Shown here: in pieces, positions 44,172 through 53,997 of the stretch | How the letters are laid out: every line of letters starts with the position of its first letter | How positions within the stretch are numbered: position 1 is the stretch's first letter | NCBI GenBank assembly: GCA_018267875.1 | Contig: JAFDXP010000010.1 | Location: forward strand, 1-64,000 | Source: Bacteroidota bacterium | GTDB taxonomy: Bacteria > Bacteroidota > Bacteroidia > Chitinophagales > Chitinophagaceae | Length of the DNA stretch: 64,000 bases | Direction of reading: 5' to 3' | Position numbers and translations under genes: made by a program | The notes under the pieces: model-generated | The model's database searches: none | What the model saw: only the letters and a program-made list of their open reading frames with translations | Told to the model about the DNA's origin: nothing

Positions 44172-47100
44172 CTATCTCAGCAGTGTCAATTCTCCCTTCT
44201 TTTCAATTTTGTCATTTCCATCGCATGAATAGCGCAAATAGTAAAAATAAGTTCCCACTTCTTGAGGTACACCATTGAATGTTCCATCCCAGCCTGCACG
44301 TTCATCAGTAGTGTGAAATACAACTTGCCCCCACCGGTTGAAAATTCTAAAAGAATGTAATTGATGGTGACCTTGTGTAATGATTCGGAATAAATCATTT
44401 TTACCATCACCATTTGGAGTAAAGGCTTCCGGCATGGCTATGGTGCAACAAGGCTGCGTTTGCACCAAAATACTGTCATTGTTTGAGCATCCAAACAAAT
44501 CTGTTACACGCAAATTAACGATGCCCGTATTTAAAATGGTTCCTGTTTCTTCAGATCGTCCATTTAAGGTAAACCATAGTTCAGGCGACCAAAAATATTG
44601 TACAGTTTGAGTGTTTTCAGCAGCCGTTAAGGTAAGTGTGTCGCCAGTACAAAGTCCATTCCTATTAGGTGGGTTTATTTGTGCTATCGGATAATCATGC
44701 ACATTGACCAATACAGATTGTACTTCAGATCGGCATCCATCTCGTAAAACTTGAAGTTGAATAGGGTAAATTCCCGAAGCATTCCATTGAATTTTGTAAG
44801 GACCAAAACCAGTGCCGGACAATACTTGTGCAGGATTAAATGTCCAATAAAATAAAGTACCGCCCGAATTGCTCCCTACTGACCGAACATTTATCACTTC
44901 ATCAATACAAGCATCCGGCTTAACCTCAATAATAGCATCTGGCGATTGCCGTATATAAACATTTCCGGTTGCCATTGTTGAACAGACTCCATTTGTTACC
45001 ACCAACTGAATATTTTTTGCTCCTACATTTTTCCAAATAATTTGATAGGGACCGGCTCCATTTCCCTTTAGCACAATTCCACCATCAAAATTCCAAGAAT
45101 ACGTTGCATTCACATTAGTGGAGTCGGCTGAAATAAATACGGTATCAAATTGGCAAACTGTTGATGGCATAAAAATTTTGGCTTGTACTTGATTGTAAAC
45201 AATCACTTGAATGTGTGCTCGTGGGCTTTCACAAGCTCCTGGACGTTGAGAAACGTAAAAGTCAAAAGTTCCAATTTGTGTAGTTCCAGGCGTAGGTGCT
45301 ATAGGCTGTCCCACACCTCCTATTGAAGAATTATACCACAACAAGTTTTGCCCTTGAGCGGTAAGTGGCGATGCTATATCACCCTTGCAATATTTTATAA
45401 TAGTATTTACTACCGGTGCCAATGGAGCAGCACTGATTGCAACTGTAATTGCTGCTCTCGGGCTTTCGCATCCATTTATGGTTTGAGATACAAAATATGA
45501 TGTGTTTCCGGCTGAAATCGTTGTTGGTATTGGCGAATTAGGGTTTCCTATGCCTCCCTTTAAGGATGAGTACCAAAGTAAATTTTGCCCTGTTGCTATT
45601 AAAGGTGATACAGCTTCACCTTCACAATAATTGATGGGAGAAGTTACCACTGGTGCAGGAGGTTGAGGATTGACTGTAGCTATTAAGGGTGCCCGAGGGC
45701 TTTCACATCCATTCACTGTTTGTGAAACATACCAAGTATTCACTCCTGAAATTACCGTGTTTACAGTTGGTGCATTTGTAGAGCTGGTTCCTCCAATTGC
45801 AGTAGAATACCAAAGAATATTTTGACCAATTGCTGATAATGGAAATGCTGTATCAAACTGGCAATAAGTTATGTTTGAAACTACTGGTATAATGGGTATT
45901 GGATTCACAACAACTGTTGTATTGGAAGATGCAGAAACACAATTATTTGCTGTAGCAGTTACAGAATACGTACCTCCATTTATGCTCTGTACATTGGTAA
46001 TTATTGGATTTTGAGTTGTAGAATTAAAACCATTCGGACCTGTCCAAGTATAGGTTGTAGCACTCGATGAAGTTGCATTTAGTTGAAGTGAATTTCCAAC
46101 ACAAATAGGACTGTTTGATGTAACTATTGGTGCATTAGGAGGAGTAGGATTTGATAAAGTTATCGGTCCTACAAATGAAGAGGAACAACCATTAGCTGAA
46201 AGGAATATTGATGAATAAATACCGGCACCCAACCCCGTGATGATGATACTACCAGTTCCTGAAGAAGTAACGGACAGCGTTGATACAACTGTGTTTAAGG
46301 TATAGCTTAACGAAAAGGTTGAATTAGGTAGTAATCCATTAAGTGTAATAGTTCCACTTGTTCCACCACAAGTTGTGGGATTTGTAAAAGAAGTCGAGCT
46401 GATAATTGGTAACGGATAAACGACTACTGTCAAATTTGTAGCAGGAGAGGTGCAGCCATTAACAGTAACAGATAAGCTATAAACTCCGCTATTTGCCATT
46501 GTACAATTGTTAATGAATGGGTTTTGTATAGAAGAATTAAAGCCTGAGGGTCCACTCCAATTATAGGTAGCTCCGGGTACAGCTGTGGCATTTAGCAATA
46601 AAGTTGCACCTTGACACAAAGGTGAATTACTCGAATAAGTTGGTGCCACCGGGCTAGAAGGATCATTTAATGAAATAGGTCCAATTGGGCTACTATTGCA
46701 ACCATTTATCGTAACCAAGATATTTGAATAAACGCCCGCTGTCAAACCCAAAATAGAAACTACTCCCGTCCCGGAAGATGTCTGGCTAACAACAATTGGA
46801 GTTCCGCCATTTTTAGAATAACTAACTACCAAAATTTGATTGGATGGAAGCCCATTCAATGTAATAGTCCCATTGCTACCACCACAAGAAGTAGGGTTTG
46901 CACTGCTAAAATTTGAAATGATAGGAGTAGGGTTAATCACTACCAGTACGGTTGAAACAACTGAAGTACAATTATTAACGGTAGCCGAAACACTATACAC
47001 CCCTGTATGAATGATCTGAGCATTGGCAATAACCGGATTTTGAGAAGAAGAGGAAAAATTGTTTGGTCCTGTCCATGAATAAATTGCACCGGCTATTGAT

Positions 47101-50100
47101 GAAGCCGTTAGATTTATAGGATTACCAGAACAAATCGGACTATTACTTCCGGCTATTGGTGCAGCAGGGGGCAAAGGATTGGACAGAGTGATTGGAGTTA
47201 ATTGGGCGGAACTACACCCGTTTGCTGTAGCTGATAAATTACTATAAACTCCTGATGACAATCCATTTATTTGAACTGTTCCTGAAGAAGAAGCTGTTAG
47301 TGTAATTAAAATGGTCGAACCTCCGTTAAAAGAATAACTGATCGTATAGACTTGGTTAGGAACTAATCCGTTTAATGTTATGCTACCATCGCTACCACCA
47401 CAAGTAGTTGGATTCACCAATGATGTTGAAGAAATAATCGGTGTAGGGTGTATAATAACGTTTGTTGTTGCTGAAGTTGAAATACAATTATTTACTGTAA
47501 CCGTTACTGCGTATATACCTGCTTGAAGTGTAGAAACATTTACTAAAGTTGGGTTTTGGGTTGTGGAGATAAAAGCGTTAGGCCCAATCCAATTATAGGT
47601 AGCTCCTAAAACATTAGAGGCAAACAGATTTAGCGTTGCACCAGAACATAATGGACTATTGCTTGAAACATTTGGTGGAAGCGGGTTTGGTGGGTTTGAT
47701 AGAATAATAGGAACTGCCGGTAAAGAAGTACAACCATTTAAGGTTACGGTAATGAATGAATAAGTGGCAGCCGAAAGATTAGAAATGGTAAGTGTTCCTG
47801 TTGGGCTTGAAGTGGCCGTGATAGTATTGGCAACACCATTTTTTTGATAGTTGATTGTATATGTGATGCCGGTAGAAAGCCCTGAAAGGGTGATGTTTCC
47901 ATTGTTTCCACCGCAAGTAGTAGGATCTGAGGAAGAAACAGAAGTAATGACCGGTATGAGATTTACAACAACTATCGCACTTGCCGGCATCGAAGTACAA
48001 CCATTTACAACTGTAGTAAGCGTGTATGTTCCACCTGCTGCAGTTGTGGCAGAATTTATAGTTGGATTTTGATTAGCACTGGAAAAATTATTAGGACCAA
48101 TCCATGTGTAACCTGCACTGGAAATATTATTGGTGTTTAAAGTTAAAGTAGAGCCTTCACACAAAGGAGAATTTGTAGAAATAGTTGGTGTAGCCGGAAT
48201 TGGATGAATTACTACGGTTATGGTAGAAATAGAAGAAGTGCAATTGTTAGCGTTGACAGAAACACTATATATGCCTGCAGTTAATAAGGTAGCATTAGGA
48301 ATGATTGGGTTTTGCAAAGTAGATGAAAAGCTATTAGGCCCTGTCCAAGCATAGTTTACTCCTGCTGATGCAGTTGAATATAATTTTAGTGTGTCCCCTA
48401 TACAAATAGGGCTATTGCTCATTAAGATTGGTGCAGTAGGGGATTGTGGATCAACTAAAGTTACTGGTCCAACCGAAGTAGATGTACAATTGTTTGCTGT
48501 TGCTGTAATAGAAGTAAAAGTTCCAGCGGATAAATTAGCAATCGTAGCTACTCCGGAAGCATTGGGTGTAACAACAATCGGAGTTTGAACAATTCCATTT
48601 TTTGAATAGTGAATTGTATAAGTAATGTTGGGCAACAATCCGAGCAATTGAATACTACCATTTGTTCCCAAACAAGTGGTCGGGTTTGTTCCACTTATTC
48701 CGGTTATGTTTGGTATTGGATTTACGATCACTGTTGTAGTTGCACCGCTGGATGTACAATTATTTACAGTAACGCTGACTGTGTAAACACCAGCATTCAC
48801 TATTTGTGCATTTGAAATTGAAGGATTTTGAATTGAAGCTGAAAAACCATTTGGCCCTGACCAAGAATAAATTGCATTACTAATAAGCCCCGCATTCAGA
48901 TTCAAAGTAGAACCGGCACACAAAGGTCCATTATTTGATACAATAGGTGCCGTAGGTGCATTGGGGTCTGTTAAGGCAATTGAATTTGCATATTGAGTTG
49001 TGCATCCGTTTAGGGTTACTGAAATGTTAGCGTAAGTTCCGGCTGTTAAACCTGAAAGAATAATTGTTCCGGATGTGGCTGTAAGTGTATTTGGCCCTTG
49101 TGATAAGCTATTTTTAGTATAGTTGACTATATAAGTTGTGCCTGTAGTAAGCCCTGAAATAGTAATAGTACCATTATTTCCACCACAGGTAGTTGGATTA
49201 GTACCCATAACTGTTGCGATTACAGGCTTAGGATTGATGAGGGCTGTTACAGAATCTGATGCACTACAATTTCCAATGGTAGTAGTAATTTTATAAGTGC
49301 CGGATTGATTTGGCTGGGCATTTAAAATAATTGGGCTTTGCAAAGCAGAAGTAAAAGTATTTGGCCCTATCCATGTGTAAGAAGCTCCAGAAAATGATGC
49401 AGAAAACAACTTTAACGTATCTCCTTGACAAATTGGACTATTGTTCGTTGCATTCGGAATTGGCATTGGAGTAATATTTACTACAATAGAATCTCGATTG
49501 CTTTCACAGCCATTAATTGTTTGAGTCAGATAAAATTTTTGTGTCCCAACGATTGCTGTTATAGGAGTTGGAGCCGTTGATGAACCTGTACCACCTATTG
49601 CTGTTGTGTACCACAAAATATTTTGTCCGGTAGCGGATAGTATTGAGGCAATATCAAATTGGCAATAATTTACTGGTGAGGTTTTGGTTGGTGGAGGAGG
49701 AGTGGATAATCGTTTAACTTTTATAGTGTCTGATACCGATAGATTAGAACAAGCATAAACAACCTTAGCAATGTAATAAGCACTATCCGTTGTTAAACAA
49801 ACATTAGGGAAAGTTGCACTCAACAAAGAGGGGTTTCCCGAAACAAGGGTTGTAGCAGCAGTTGCGATAGTTGAACCCGTAACTGACAATAATTGAACAG
49901 ATGGTGTGGTGCCGGATGGCGAAAAACGATAAGCTTTATTCATACCCGTACTACCCCATTGGGTTGCATTTTTTCCGGGTACAGCATAAGCTTGTGTACT
50001 GCTTCCAAAGATACCACAGATTGCCTTTCCACTACTGGTACTTGCTGTGCAAAAAGGTTTATCCTGAAGATAAAACTCGATTACATTGGTGCTTTCATAC

Positions 50101-50711
50101 AATACCAATTGAAAGGTTGAAGTAGTTGTAGTACAATTATATTGCGGCACTTGACTCCAATTCACAACAAATTTTCTGTTAGGTGCTGTACCCGTAGTAA
50201 AATAATTGATGCTACCACCTATTGGATTATATAAATCATGAAAAGCAGGAAGAATACTGGGTGGCTCATAGTAGGTTCCATAGCTACTTAATGAAGCAGT
50301 TGGAATAGTTGGCGAAACAATCCAATAGGAGGTTTGATTTGCCATTGAAGTATTAAAGCTGATGTGTCCGTTTGTACTGATTACTACTTGTGAATAATTG
50401 GTCCCATAAAAACAAAAGCTAAATGGTAAATTGATCAGGCTACTAAATTTATCGTCAATTATGGGAATGCCCGTTGTACTACCGCCGGTATAAGCATAAT
50501 GTCCGGAATATGGCAAAGAGCTGTCTAGCGTATAAGATGTAGAATTGCTAATATTACTCAGGGTTGCTGAAAGATTTAAGCAATTTACGCCACATGGCAA
50601 TGTTGTGTCTTTGCCGGAATTTAATAATAATGTTTGTGCTGAAACGTTTAGTGATTCGCCCACCCAAAAGAACACAATCACTAACAAGGATTGCGCAAAA
50701 GCTCTATTCAT
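44172..50711 (-). CDS. Giant secreted repeat protein with type IX (type B, CHU_C) sorting domain
   Basis: A 2179-residue surface or secreted protein. It has a signal peptide (SLLVIVFFWVGESLNVSAQ), then an N-terminal domain with SFCFYGTNYSQVVISTNGHISF. Three kinds of repeat follow: eight copies of an Ig/PKD-like unit (NSPxCxGxxLxL...YxWxGPNxF...QNPxI), six of a unit starting NPTTCGGxxGxIxLxGL, and four of a third Ig-like unit (YCxxxxxxPLxAxGQNxLWY...NGCESxR). Two more beta domains precede the C-terminal AFTPNGDGKNDLFRI to GTYFYYLRYSC sorting domain, the gliding-motility-associated CTD recognised by the type IX system. It is likely an adhesin or fibre similar in style to SprB. No enzymatic domain was seen. 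Its length makes it the largest gene in the window. Confidence 0.88.
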   Translation of the reverse strand: MNRAFAQSLLVIVFFWVGESLNVSAQTLLLNSGKDTTLPCGVNCLNLSATLSNISNSTSYTLDSSLPYSGHYAYTGGSTTGIPIIDDKFSSLINLPFSFCFYGTNYSQVVISTNGHISFNTSMANQTSYWIVSPTIPTASLSSYGTYYEPPSILPAFHDLYNPIGGSINYFTTGTAPNRKFVVNWSQVPQYNCTTTTSTFQLVLYESTNVIEFYLQDKPFCTASTSSGKAICGIFGSSTQAYAVPGKNATQWGSTGMNKAYRFSPSGTTPSVQLLSVTGSTIATAATTLVSGNPSLLSATFPNVCLTTDSAYYIAKVVYACSNLSVSDTIKVKRLSTPPPPTKTSPVNYCQFDIASILSATGQNILWYTTAIGGTGSSTAPTPITAIVGTQKFYLTQTINGCESNRDSIVVNITPMPIPNATNNSPICQGDTLKLFSASFSGASYTWIGPNTFTSALQSPIILNAQPNQSGTYKITTTIGNCSASDSVTALINPKPVIATVMGTNPTTCGGNNGTITISGLTTGTTYIVNYTKNSLSQGPNTLTATSGTIILSGLTAGTYANISVTLNGCTTQYANSIALTDPNAPTAPIVSNNGPLCAGSTLNLNAGLISNAIYSWSGPNGFSASIQNPSISNAQIVNAGVYTVSVTVNNCTSSGATTTVIVNPIPNITGISGTNPTTCLGTNGSIQLLGLLPNITYTIHYSKNGIVQTPIVVTPNASGVATIANLSAGTFTSITATANNCTSTSVGPVTLVDPQSPTAPILMSNSPICIGDTLKLYSTASAGVNYAWTGPNSFSSTLQNPIIPNATLLTAGIYSVSVNANNCTSSISTITVVIHPIPATPTISTNSPLCEGSTLTLNTNNISSAGYTWIGPNNFSSANQNPTINSATTAAGGTYTLTTVVNGCTSMPASAIVVVNLIPVITSVSSSDPTTCGGNNGNITLSGLSTGITYTINYQKNGVANTITATSSPTGTLTISNLSAATYSFITVTLNGCTSLPAVPIILSNPPNPLPPNVSSNSPLCSGATLNLFASNVLGATYNWIGPNAFISTTQNPTLVNVSTLQAGIYAVTVTVNNCISTSATTNVIIHPTPIISSTSLVNPTTCGGSDGSITLNGLVPNQVYTISYSFNGGSTILITLTASSSGTVQINGLSSGVYSNLSATANGCSSAQLTPITLSNPLPPAAPIAGSNSPICSGNPINLTASSIAGAIYSWTGPNNFSSSSQNPVIANAQIIHTGVYSVSATVNNCTSVVSTVLVVINPTPIISNFSSANPTSCGGSNGTITLNGLPSNQILVVSYSKNGGTPIVVSQTSSGTGVVSILGLTAGVYSNILVTINGCNSSPIGPISLNDPSSPVAPTYSSNSPLCQGATLLLNATAVPGATYNWSGPSGFNSSIQNPFINNCTMANSGVYSLSVTVNGCTSPATNLTVVVYPLPIISSTSFTNPTTCGGTSGTITLNGLLPNSTFSLSYTLNTVVSTLSVTSSGTGSIIITGLGAGIYSSIFLSANGCSSSFVGPITLSNPTPPNAPIVTSNSPICVGNSLQLNATSSSATTYTWTGPNGFNSTTQNPIITNVQSINGGTYSVTATANNCVSASSNTTVVVNPIPIIPVVSNITYCQFDTAFPLSAIGQNILWYSTAIGGTSSTNAPTVNTVISGVNTWYVSQTVNGCESPRAPLIATVNPQPPAPVVTSPINYCEGEAVSPLIATGQNLLWYSSLKGGIGNPNSPIPTTISAGNTSYFVSQTINGCESPRAAITVAISAAPLAPVVNTIIKYCKGDIASPLTAQGQNLLWYNSSIGGVGQPIAPTPGTTQIGTFDFYVSQRPGACESPRAHIQVIVYNQVQAKIFMPSTVCQFDTVFISADSTNVNATYSWNFDGGIVLKGNGAGPYQIIWKNVGAKNIQLVVTNGVCSTMATGNVYIRQSPDAIIEVKPDACIDEVINVRSVGSNSGGTLFYWTFNPAQVLSGTGFGPYKIQWNASGIYPIQLQVLRDGCRSEVQSVLVNVHDYPIAQINPPNRNGLCTGDTLTLTAAENTQTVQYFWSPELWFTLNGRSEETGTILNTGIVNLRVTDLFGCSNNDSILVQTQPCCTIAMPEAFTPNGDGKNDLFRIITQGHHQLHSFRIFNRWGQVVFHTTDERAGWDGTFNGVPQEVGTYFYYLRYSCDGNDKIEKKGELTLLR

Positions 50712-50783
50712 ATCCCTTAATGTAAAAAAGAAATTACGGATAGTGATAGGCGAATGTAAATTAATTCTTTTTTTACAATTTCT

Positions 50784-51341
50784 TTATTTCAATTGAAATT
50801 TATTTGTCCATTCTCTTTTTAATATTCCTGCAATAACTAAATCTTCCAAACGCCCGTTCATCCAATAACTTTCACGTAAAACACCTTCAATGCGAGCGCC
50901 AATACGTTGTGCTACGGCTGCACTTTTTTTATTTTCAGCAATAAATTGAATTTCTATTTTGTTTAAATCTAATGATTGGAATAGATAAGAAATAAACACT
51001 TGCAAACAAAGCGAAACAATGCCTTTCCCTTCCTGTTGTTTAGCAATCCAATAGCCTACTTGTGCTTTTTTTAAGTCCTTTTTCCAATCAAGCATCCCCA
51101 CACCGCCAATCAATGTATTATTGAAAAAAATACCTAAAACTATACCTTCTTGGGCATCTAATGCTGCCTGAGCTTGCTGGATAAATGCTAAGGAATGTTT
51201 TTCTTTAGTCGTGCTATCTACCCAATAAAACCAGCGACGAAGATGAGAACGGTTTTCATTGATTACACTAAACAATGCCGGTGCGTCCTCACTTGTGTAA
51301 GTTCGCAATTGCAATTGTTCGTCAACAGAAAGTTTGAGCAT
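50784..51341 (-). CDS. GNAT family N-acetyltransferase (RimJ/RimL-like)
   Basis: A 185-residue acetyltransferase of the GNAT_3/RimL type. LQLRTYTSEDAPALFSVINEN opens the fold, AQVGYWIAKQQEGKGIVSLCLQVFISYLF contains the acetyl-CoA pyrophosphate-binding turn (Q-x-x-G-K/x-G/I), and KIEIQFIAENKKSAAVAQRIGARIEGVLRES is the classic RimL C-terminal block. The substrate may be a ribosomal protein N-terminus or a small molecule. The gene stands between the giant secreted protein and purH on the same strand. Confidence 0.88.
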   Translation of the reverse strand: MLKLSVDEQLQLRTYTSEDAPALFSVINENRSHLRRWFYWVDSTTKEKHSLAFIQQAQAALDAQEGIVLGIFFNNTLIGGVGMLDWKKDLKKAQVGYWIAKQQEGKGIVSLCLQVFISYLFQSLDLNKIEIQFIAENKKSAAVAQRIGARIEGVLRESYWMNGRLEDLVIAGILKREWTNKFQLK

Positions 51342-51407
51342 GAATCAGCACAAAATAAGCTGCAACTATATAGAAACAAAGAGAATTTCGTCCCTGCTAT
51401 TCTTCAA

Positions 51408-52922
51408 TCAATGTTTAAAATGCCTTACGCCTGTAAAAACTAAGGCTATACCATTATCTTTACAATAAGAAATAGTGTCATTATCTCGAACAGACCCACC
51501 AGGTTGAATAATAGCAGATATGCCAACCTGATGTGCCATCTTAGCACAATCATCAAAAGGGAAAAATGCATCGGAAGCCAATACAGCACCTTTTAGATCA
51601 AAACCAAATTGGTTTGCTTTTTCTATAGCTTGTCGCAAGGCATCAATTCGGCTTGTTTGTCCACAACCCTTACCGATCAGCTTTTTATCTTTAACTAATG
51701 CTATGGCATTTGACTTTAAATGCTTGCAAACAAGATTGGCAAATAATAAGTTTTCTCTTTCTTCCGTTGAACTTTCGCGTGCGCCTTGCTCTTTCCATTC
51801 TATAAAGTTGAGGATATCAGATTCTTGCACCAATGCACCGTTTAATATTCGCTTATATTCCTGTTTAGGAACAAAAGTTTGGGTTTGTTTCAATAAAATG
51901 CGATTCTTTTTGGTTTTGAGCAAAGCCAAAGCATCTGGTTCAAATGCAGGTGCAATCAATACCTCAAAGAAAAGCTCGTTTATTTTTTCAGCTACTTCTA
52001 AGTTAATTGTTTGGTTTGTAATCAATACACCGCCAAAAGCACTTTCCGGATCACCCGACAATGCTTTTTTCCAAGTATCTGCTACGCTTGTACCAAGGGC
52101 AATTCCACAAACATTTGTATGCTTTATGATGGCAAATACCGGCTGATCAAATTCAGAAACGATTTGACATGCTGCATCTACATCCACCAAATTATTATAG
52201 GAAAGTTCTTTGCCATTCAGCTTTTCAAACAATTCATCAAGCGATCCATAAAAAGCTCCCGGTTGATGTGGATTTTCTCCATAGCGTAACGATTGTTTAT
52301 TTCCCAATGAAATTTGAAAAGAGCTTTCTTCCAAATCTTTTTTAAAATATGCAGCAATGACCACATCATAATGAGCCACTACATCAAAGGCTTTTGCAGC
52401 AAATTTTCGACGTTGTACCAAACTTAATACCCCCTTTTGTTGGGTTAAAAGTTGTACCAATTCAGCATAATCATCTTTTGATGAAATAACGGCCACATCA
52501 TTATGATTTTTGGCTGCTGCACGAATCATCGAAGGCCCACCGATGTCTATTTTTTCAATAATTTTTTTCTCATCATTCGTACTTCTAACAGTTTCTTCAA
52601 ATGGATATAAATCCACAATCACTAAATCAAACAATGGAATTTCATATTCCGCCACATGTTGCTGATCTTCCCCAAACTCTCTACGAGCAAGGATTCCGCC
52701 AAATACTTTCGGATGCAATGTCTTAACGCGTCCGCCAAGGATAGAAGGATATCCGGTAATATTTTCAACAGGTACACATGGAATACCCAATGTTTCAATA
52801 AATGCTTGTGTTCCTCCAGTTGAATAAATTGTTGCCCCTTCATGATGAAGCTGACGAACAATAGGCTCCAAGCCATCTTTATAAAAAACAGAAATCAACG
52901 CGGACTCAATTTTGCGATCCAT
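51408..52922 (-). CDS. purH: Bifunctional AICAR formyltransferase / IMP cyclohydrolase
   Basis: A 504-residue PurH, which catalyses the last two steps of IMP synthesis. The cyclohydrolase domain (residues ~1-195) has SVFYKDGLEPIVRQLH, STGGTQAFIE and HPKVFGGILARRE; the formyltransferase domain follows with LRYGENPHQPGAFYG, IIKHTNVCGIALG, ESAFGGVLITN and the end block SDAFFPFDDCAKMAHQVGISAIIQPGGSVRDND. The ATG at 52922 (MDRKIESALISVF) gives the standard start; an ATG at 52964 would add 14 residues. Length is normal for the family. No other purine gene is adjacent. Confidence 0.97.
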   Translation of the reverse strand: MDRKIESALISVFYKDGLEPIVRQLHHEGATIYSTGGTQAFIETLGIPCVPVENITGYPSILGGRVKTLHPKVFGGILARREFGEDQQHVAEYEIPLFDLVIVDLYPFEETVRSTNDEKKIIEKIDIGGPSMIRAAAKNHNDVAVISSKDDYAELVQLLTQQKGVLSLVQRRKFAAKAFDVVAHYDVVIAAYFKKDLEESSFQISLGNKQSLRYGENPHQPGAFYGSLDELFEKLNGKELSYNNLVDVDAACQIVSEFDQPVFAIIKHTNVCGIALGTSVADTWKKALSGDPESAFGGVLITNQTINLEVAEKINELFFEVLIAPAFEPDALALLKTKKNRILLKQTQTFVPKQEYKRILNGALVQESDILNFIEWKEQGARESSTEERENLLFANLVCKHLKSNAIALVKDKKLIGKGCGQTSRIDALRQAIEKANQFGFDLKGAVLASDAFFPFDDCAKMAHQVGISAIIQPGGSVRDNDTISYCKDNGIALVFTGVRHFKH

Positions 52923-53064
52923 GAATGAATTTTTTGAAAATTGGCGCGAAGATACGATATGCATATTTGAGGTGGGTATTTCATCTAAAAGGAATTGTAT
53001 TCAATTAGGGTTTAGTTAGGCATTTTAAAAGCCTTAATTTGCACCCACGAAATTTTTTGTGTAC

Positions 53065-53946
53065 ATGAAAATTGTTCCTGGTGAAGTTAAAACAGCTTTG
53101 CTTCACAGTTATTTATTAGGATCTATTGCCCCAAGACCGATTTGTTTTGCCAGCACTATAGATGAAAATGGCAACCCTAATCTTTCTCCCTTCAGCTTTT
53201 TTAATGTTTTTGGAAGTAAGCCGCCCATTTGTATTTTTTCACCTGCCCGAAGAGTTCGCGACAACACTATTAAGCACACGTTAGAAAACGTAAAGGCAAC
53301 AAAAGAAGTGGTCATCAATGTAGTAAACTATGCCATGGTGCAGCAAACCAGCCTTGCCAGTTGCGAATATCCTCAAGGTGTAAATGAGTTTGAAAAATCA
53401 GGGTTTACCCCCATCGCCTCAGATATGGTGAAACCTTTTCGCGTGAAAGAATCGCCGGTTAATATCGAGTGTCGAGTGAATGAAGTGATAGAAACGGGTC
53501 AAGAAGGTGGTGCCGGAAATCTAATTATTTGTGAAGTGCTTTGTGTACATATAAACGAACAAATTTTGGATGAAGACGGAAAAATAAACCCACATAAAAT
53601 AGACCTTGTTGCACGAATGGGTGGCGATTTTTATTGTCGTGCTTCAGGTAATGCCGTGTTTGAAGTTCCTAAACCCAATATTCAACTTGGCATAGGTATG
53701 GATGCACTTCCTAAAGATATACGTTACAGCTCCATTTTATCTGGAAACAACTTAGGTATGTTGGCAAACTCTACTTTTGTACCCGTTATTGGAGATGTTT
53801 TGTATGATGATCGTCTGAACAAAATCATTCAAGAGTTTGCTGATAATTTTGTGGCAAAACAAAATGCCAAACATCACTATGCTAAAGAACTTTTAGAGAT
53901 TGGGCAAGTAGAAAAGGCTTGGCAAGTGCTCTTGTCTGAAAGCTAA
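53065..53946 (+). CDS. Flavin reductase-like FMN-binding split-barrel protein
   Basis: A 293-residue protein of the flavin-reductase family. RPICFASTIDENGNPNLSPFSFFNVFGSKPP and ICIFSPARRVRDNTIKHTLEN near the N-terminus and EVVINVVNYAMVQQTSLAS next are the FMN-binding split-barrel hallmarks; the C-terminal ~100 residues are specific to the longer subfamily seen in Bacteroidota. The preferred start is the ATG at 53065, two codons after a GTG. It lies 51 bp upstream of an aldehyde dehydrogenase of the kynurenine route on the same strand, so the two could form an aromatic-compound catabolic unit; the exact reaction of this protein is not clear. Confidence 0.82.
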   Translation: MKIVPGEVKTALLHSYLLGSIAPRPICFASTIDENGNPNLSPFSFFNVFGSKPPICIFSPARRVRDNTIKHTLENVKATKEVVINVVNYAMVQQTSLASCEYPQGVNEFEKSGFTPIASDMVKPFRVKESPVNIECRVNEVIETGQEGGAGNLIICEVLCVHINEQILDEDGKINPHKIDLVARMGGDFYCRASGNAVFEVPKPNIQLGIGMDALPKDIRYSSILSGNNLGMLANSTFVPVIGDVLYDDRLNKIIQEFADNFVAKQNAKHHYAKELLEIGQVEKAWQVLLSES

Positions 53947-53997
53947 TTCAATTTAAAATAGTCGTTTGTATTTAATTCCAAACTTAGTCTTGTTTAT

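Noticed and set aside
45900..49480. Repeated DNA segments and many opposite-strand open frames over the giant gene
   Set aside because: They follow from the repeated protein domains and biased codon use of the 2179-residue gene. The opposite frames have no start signals or recognisable products.
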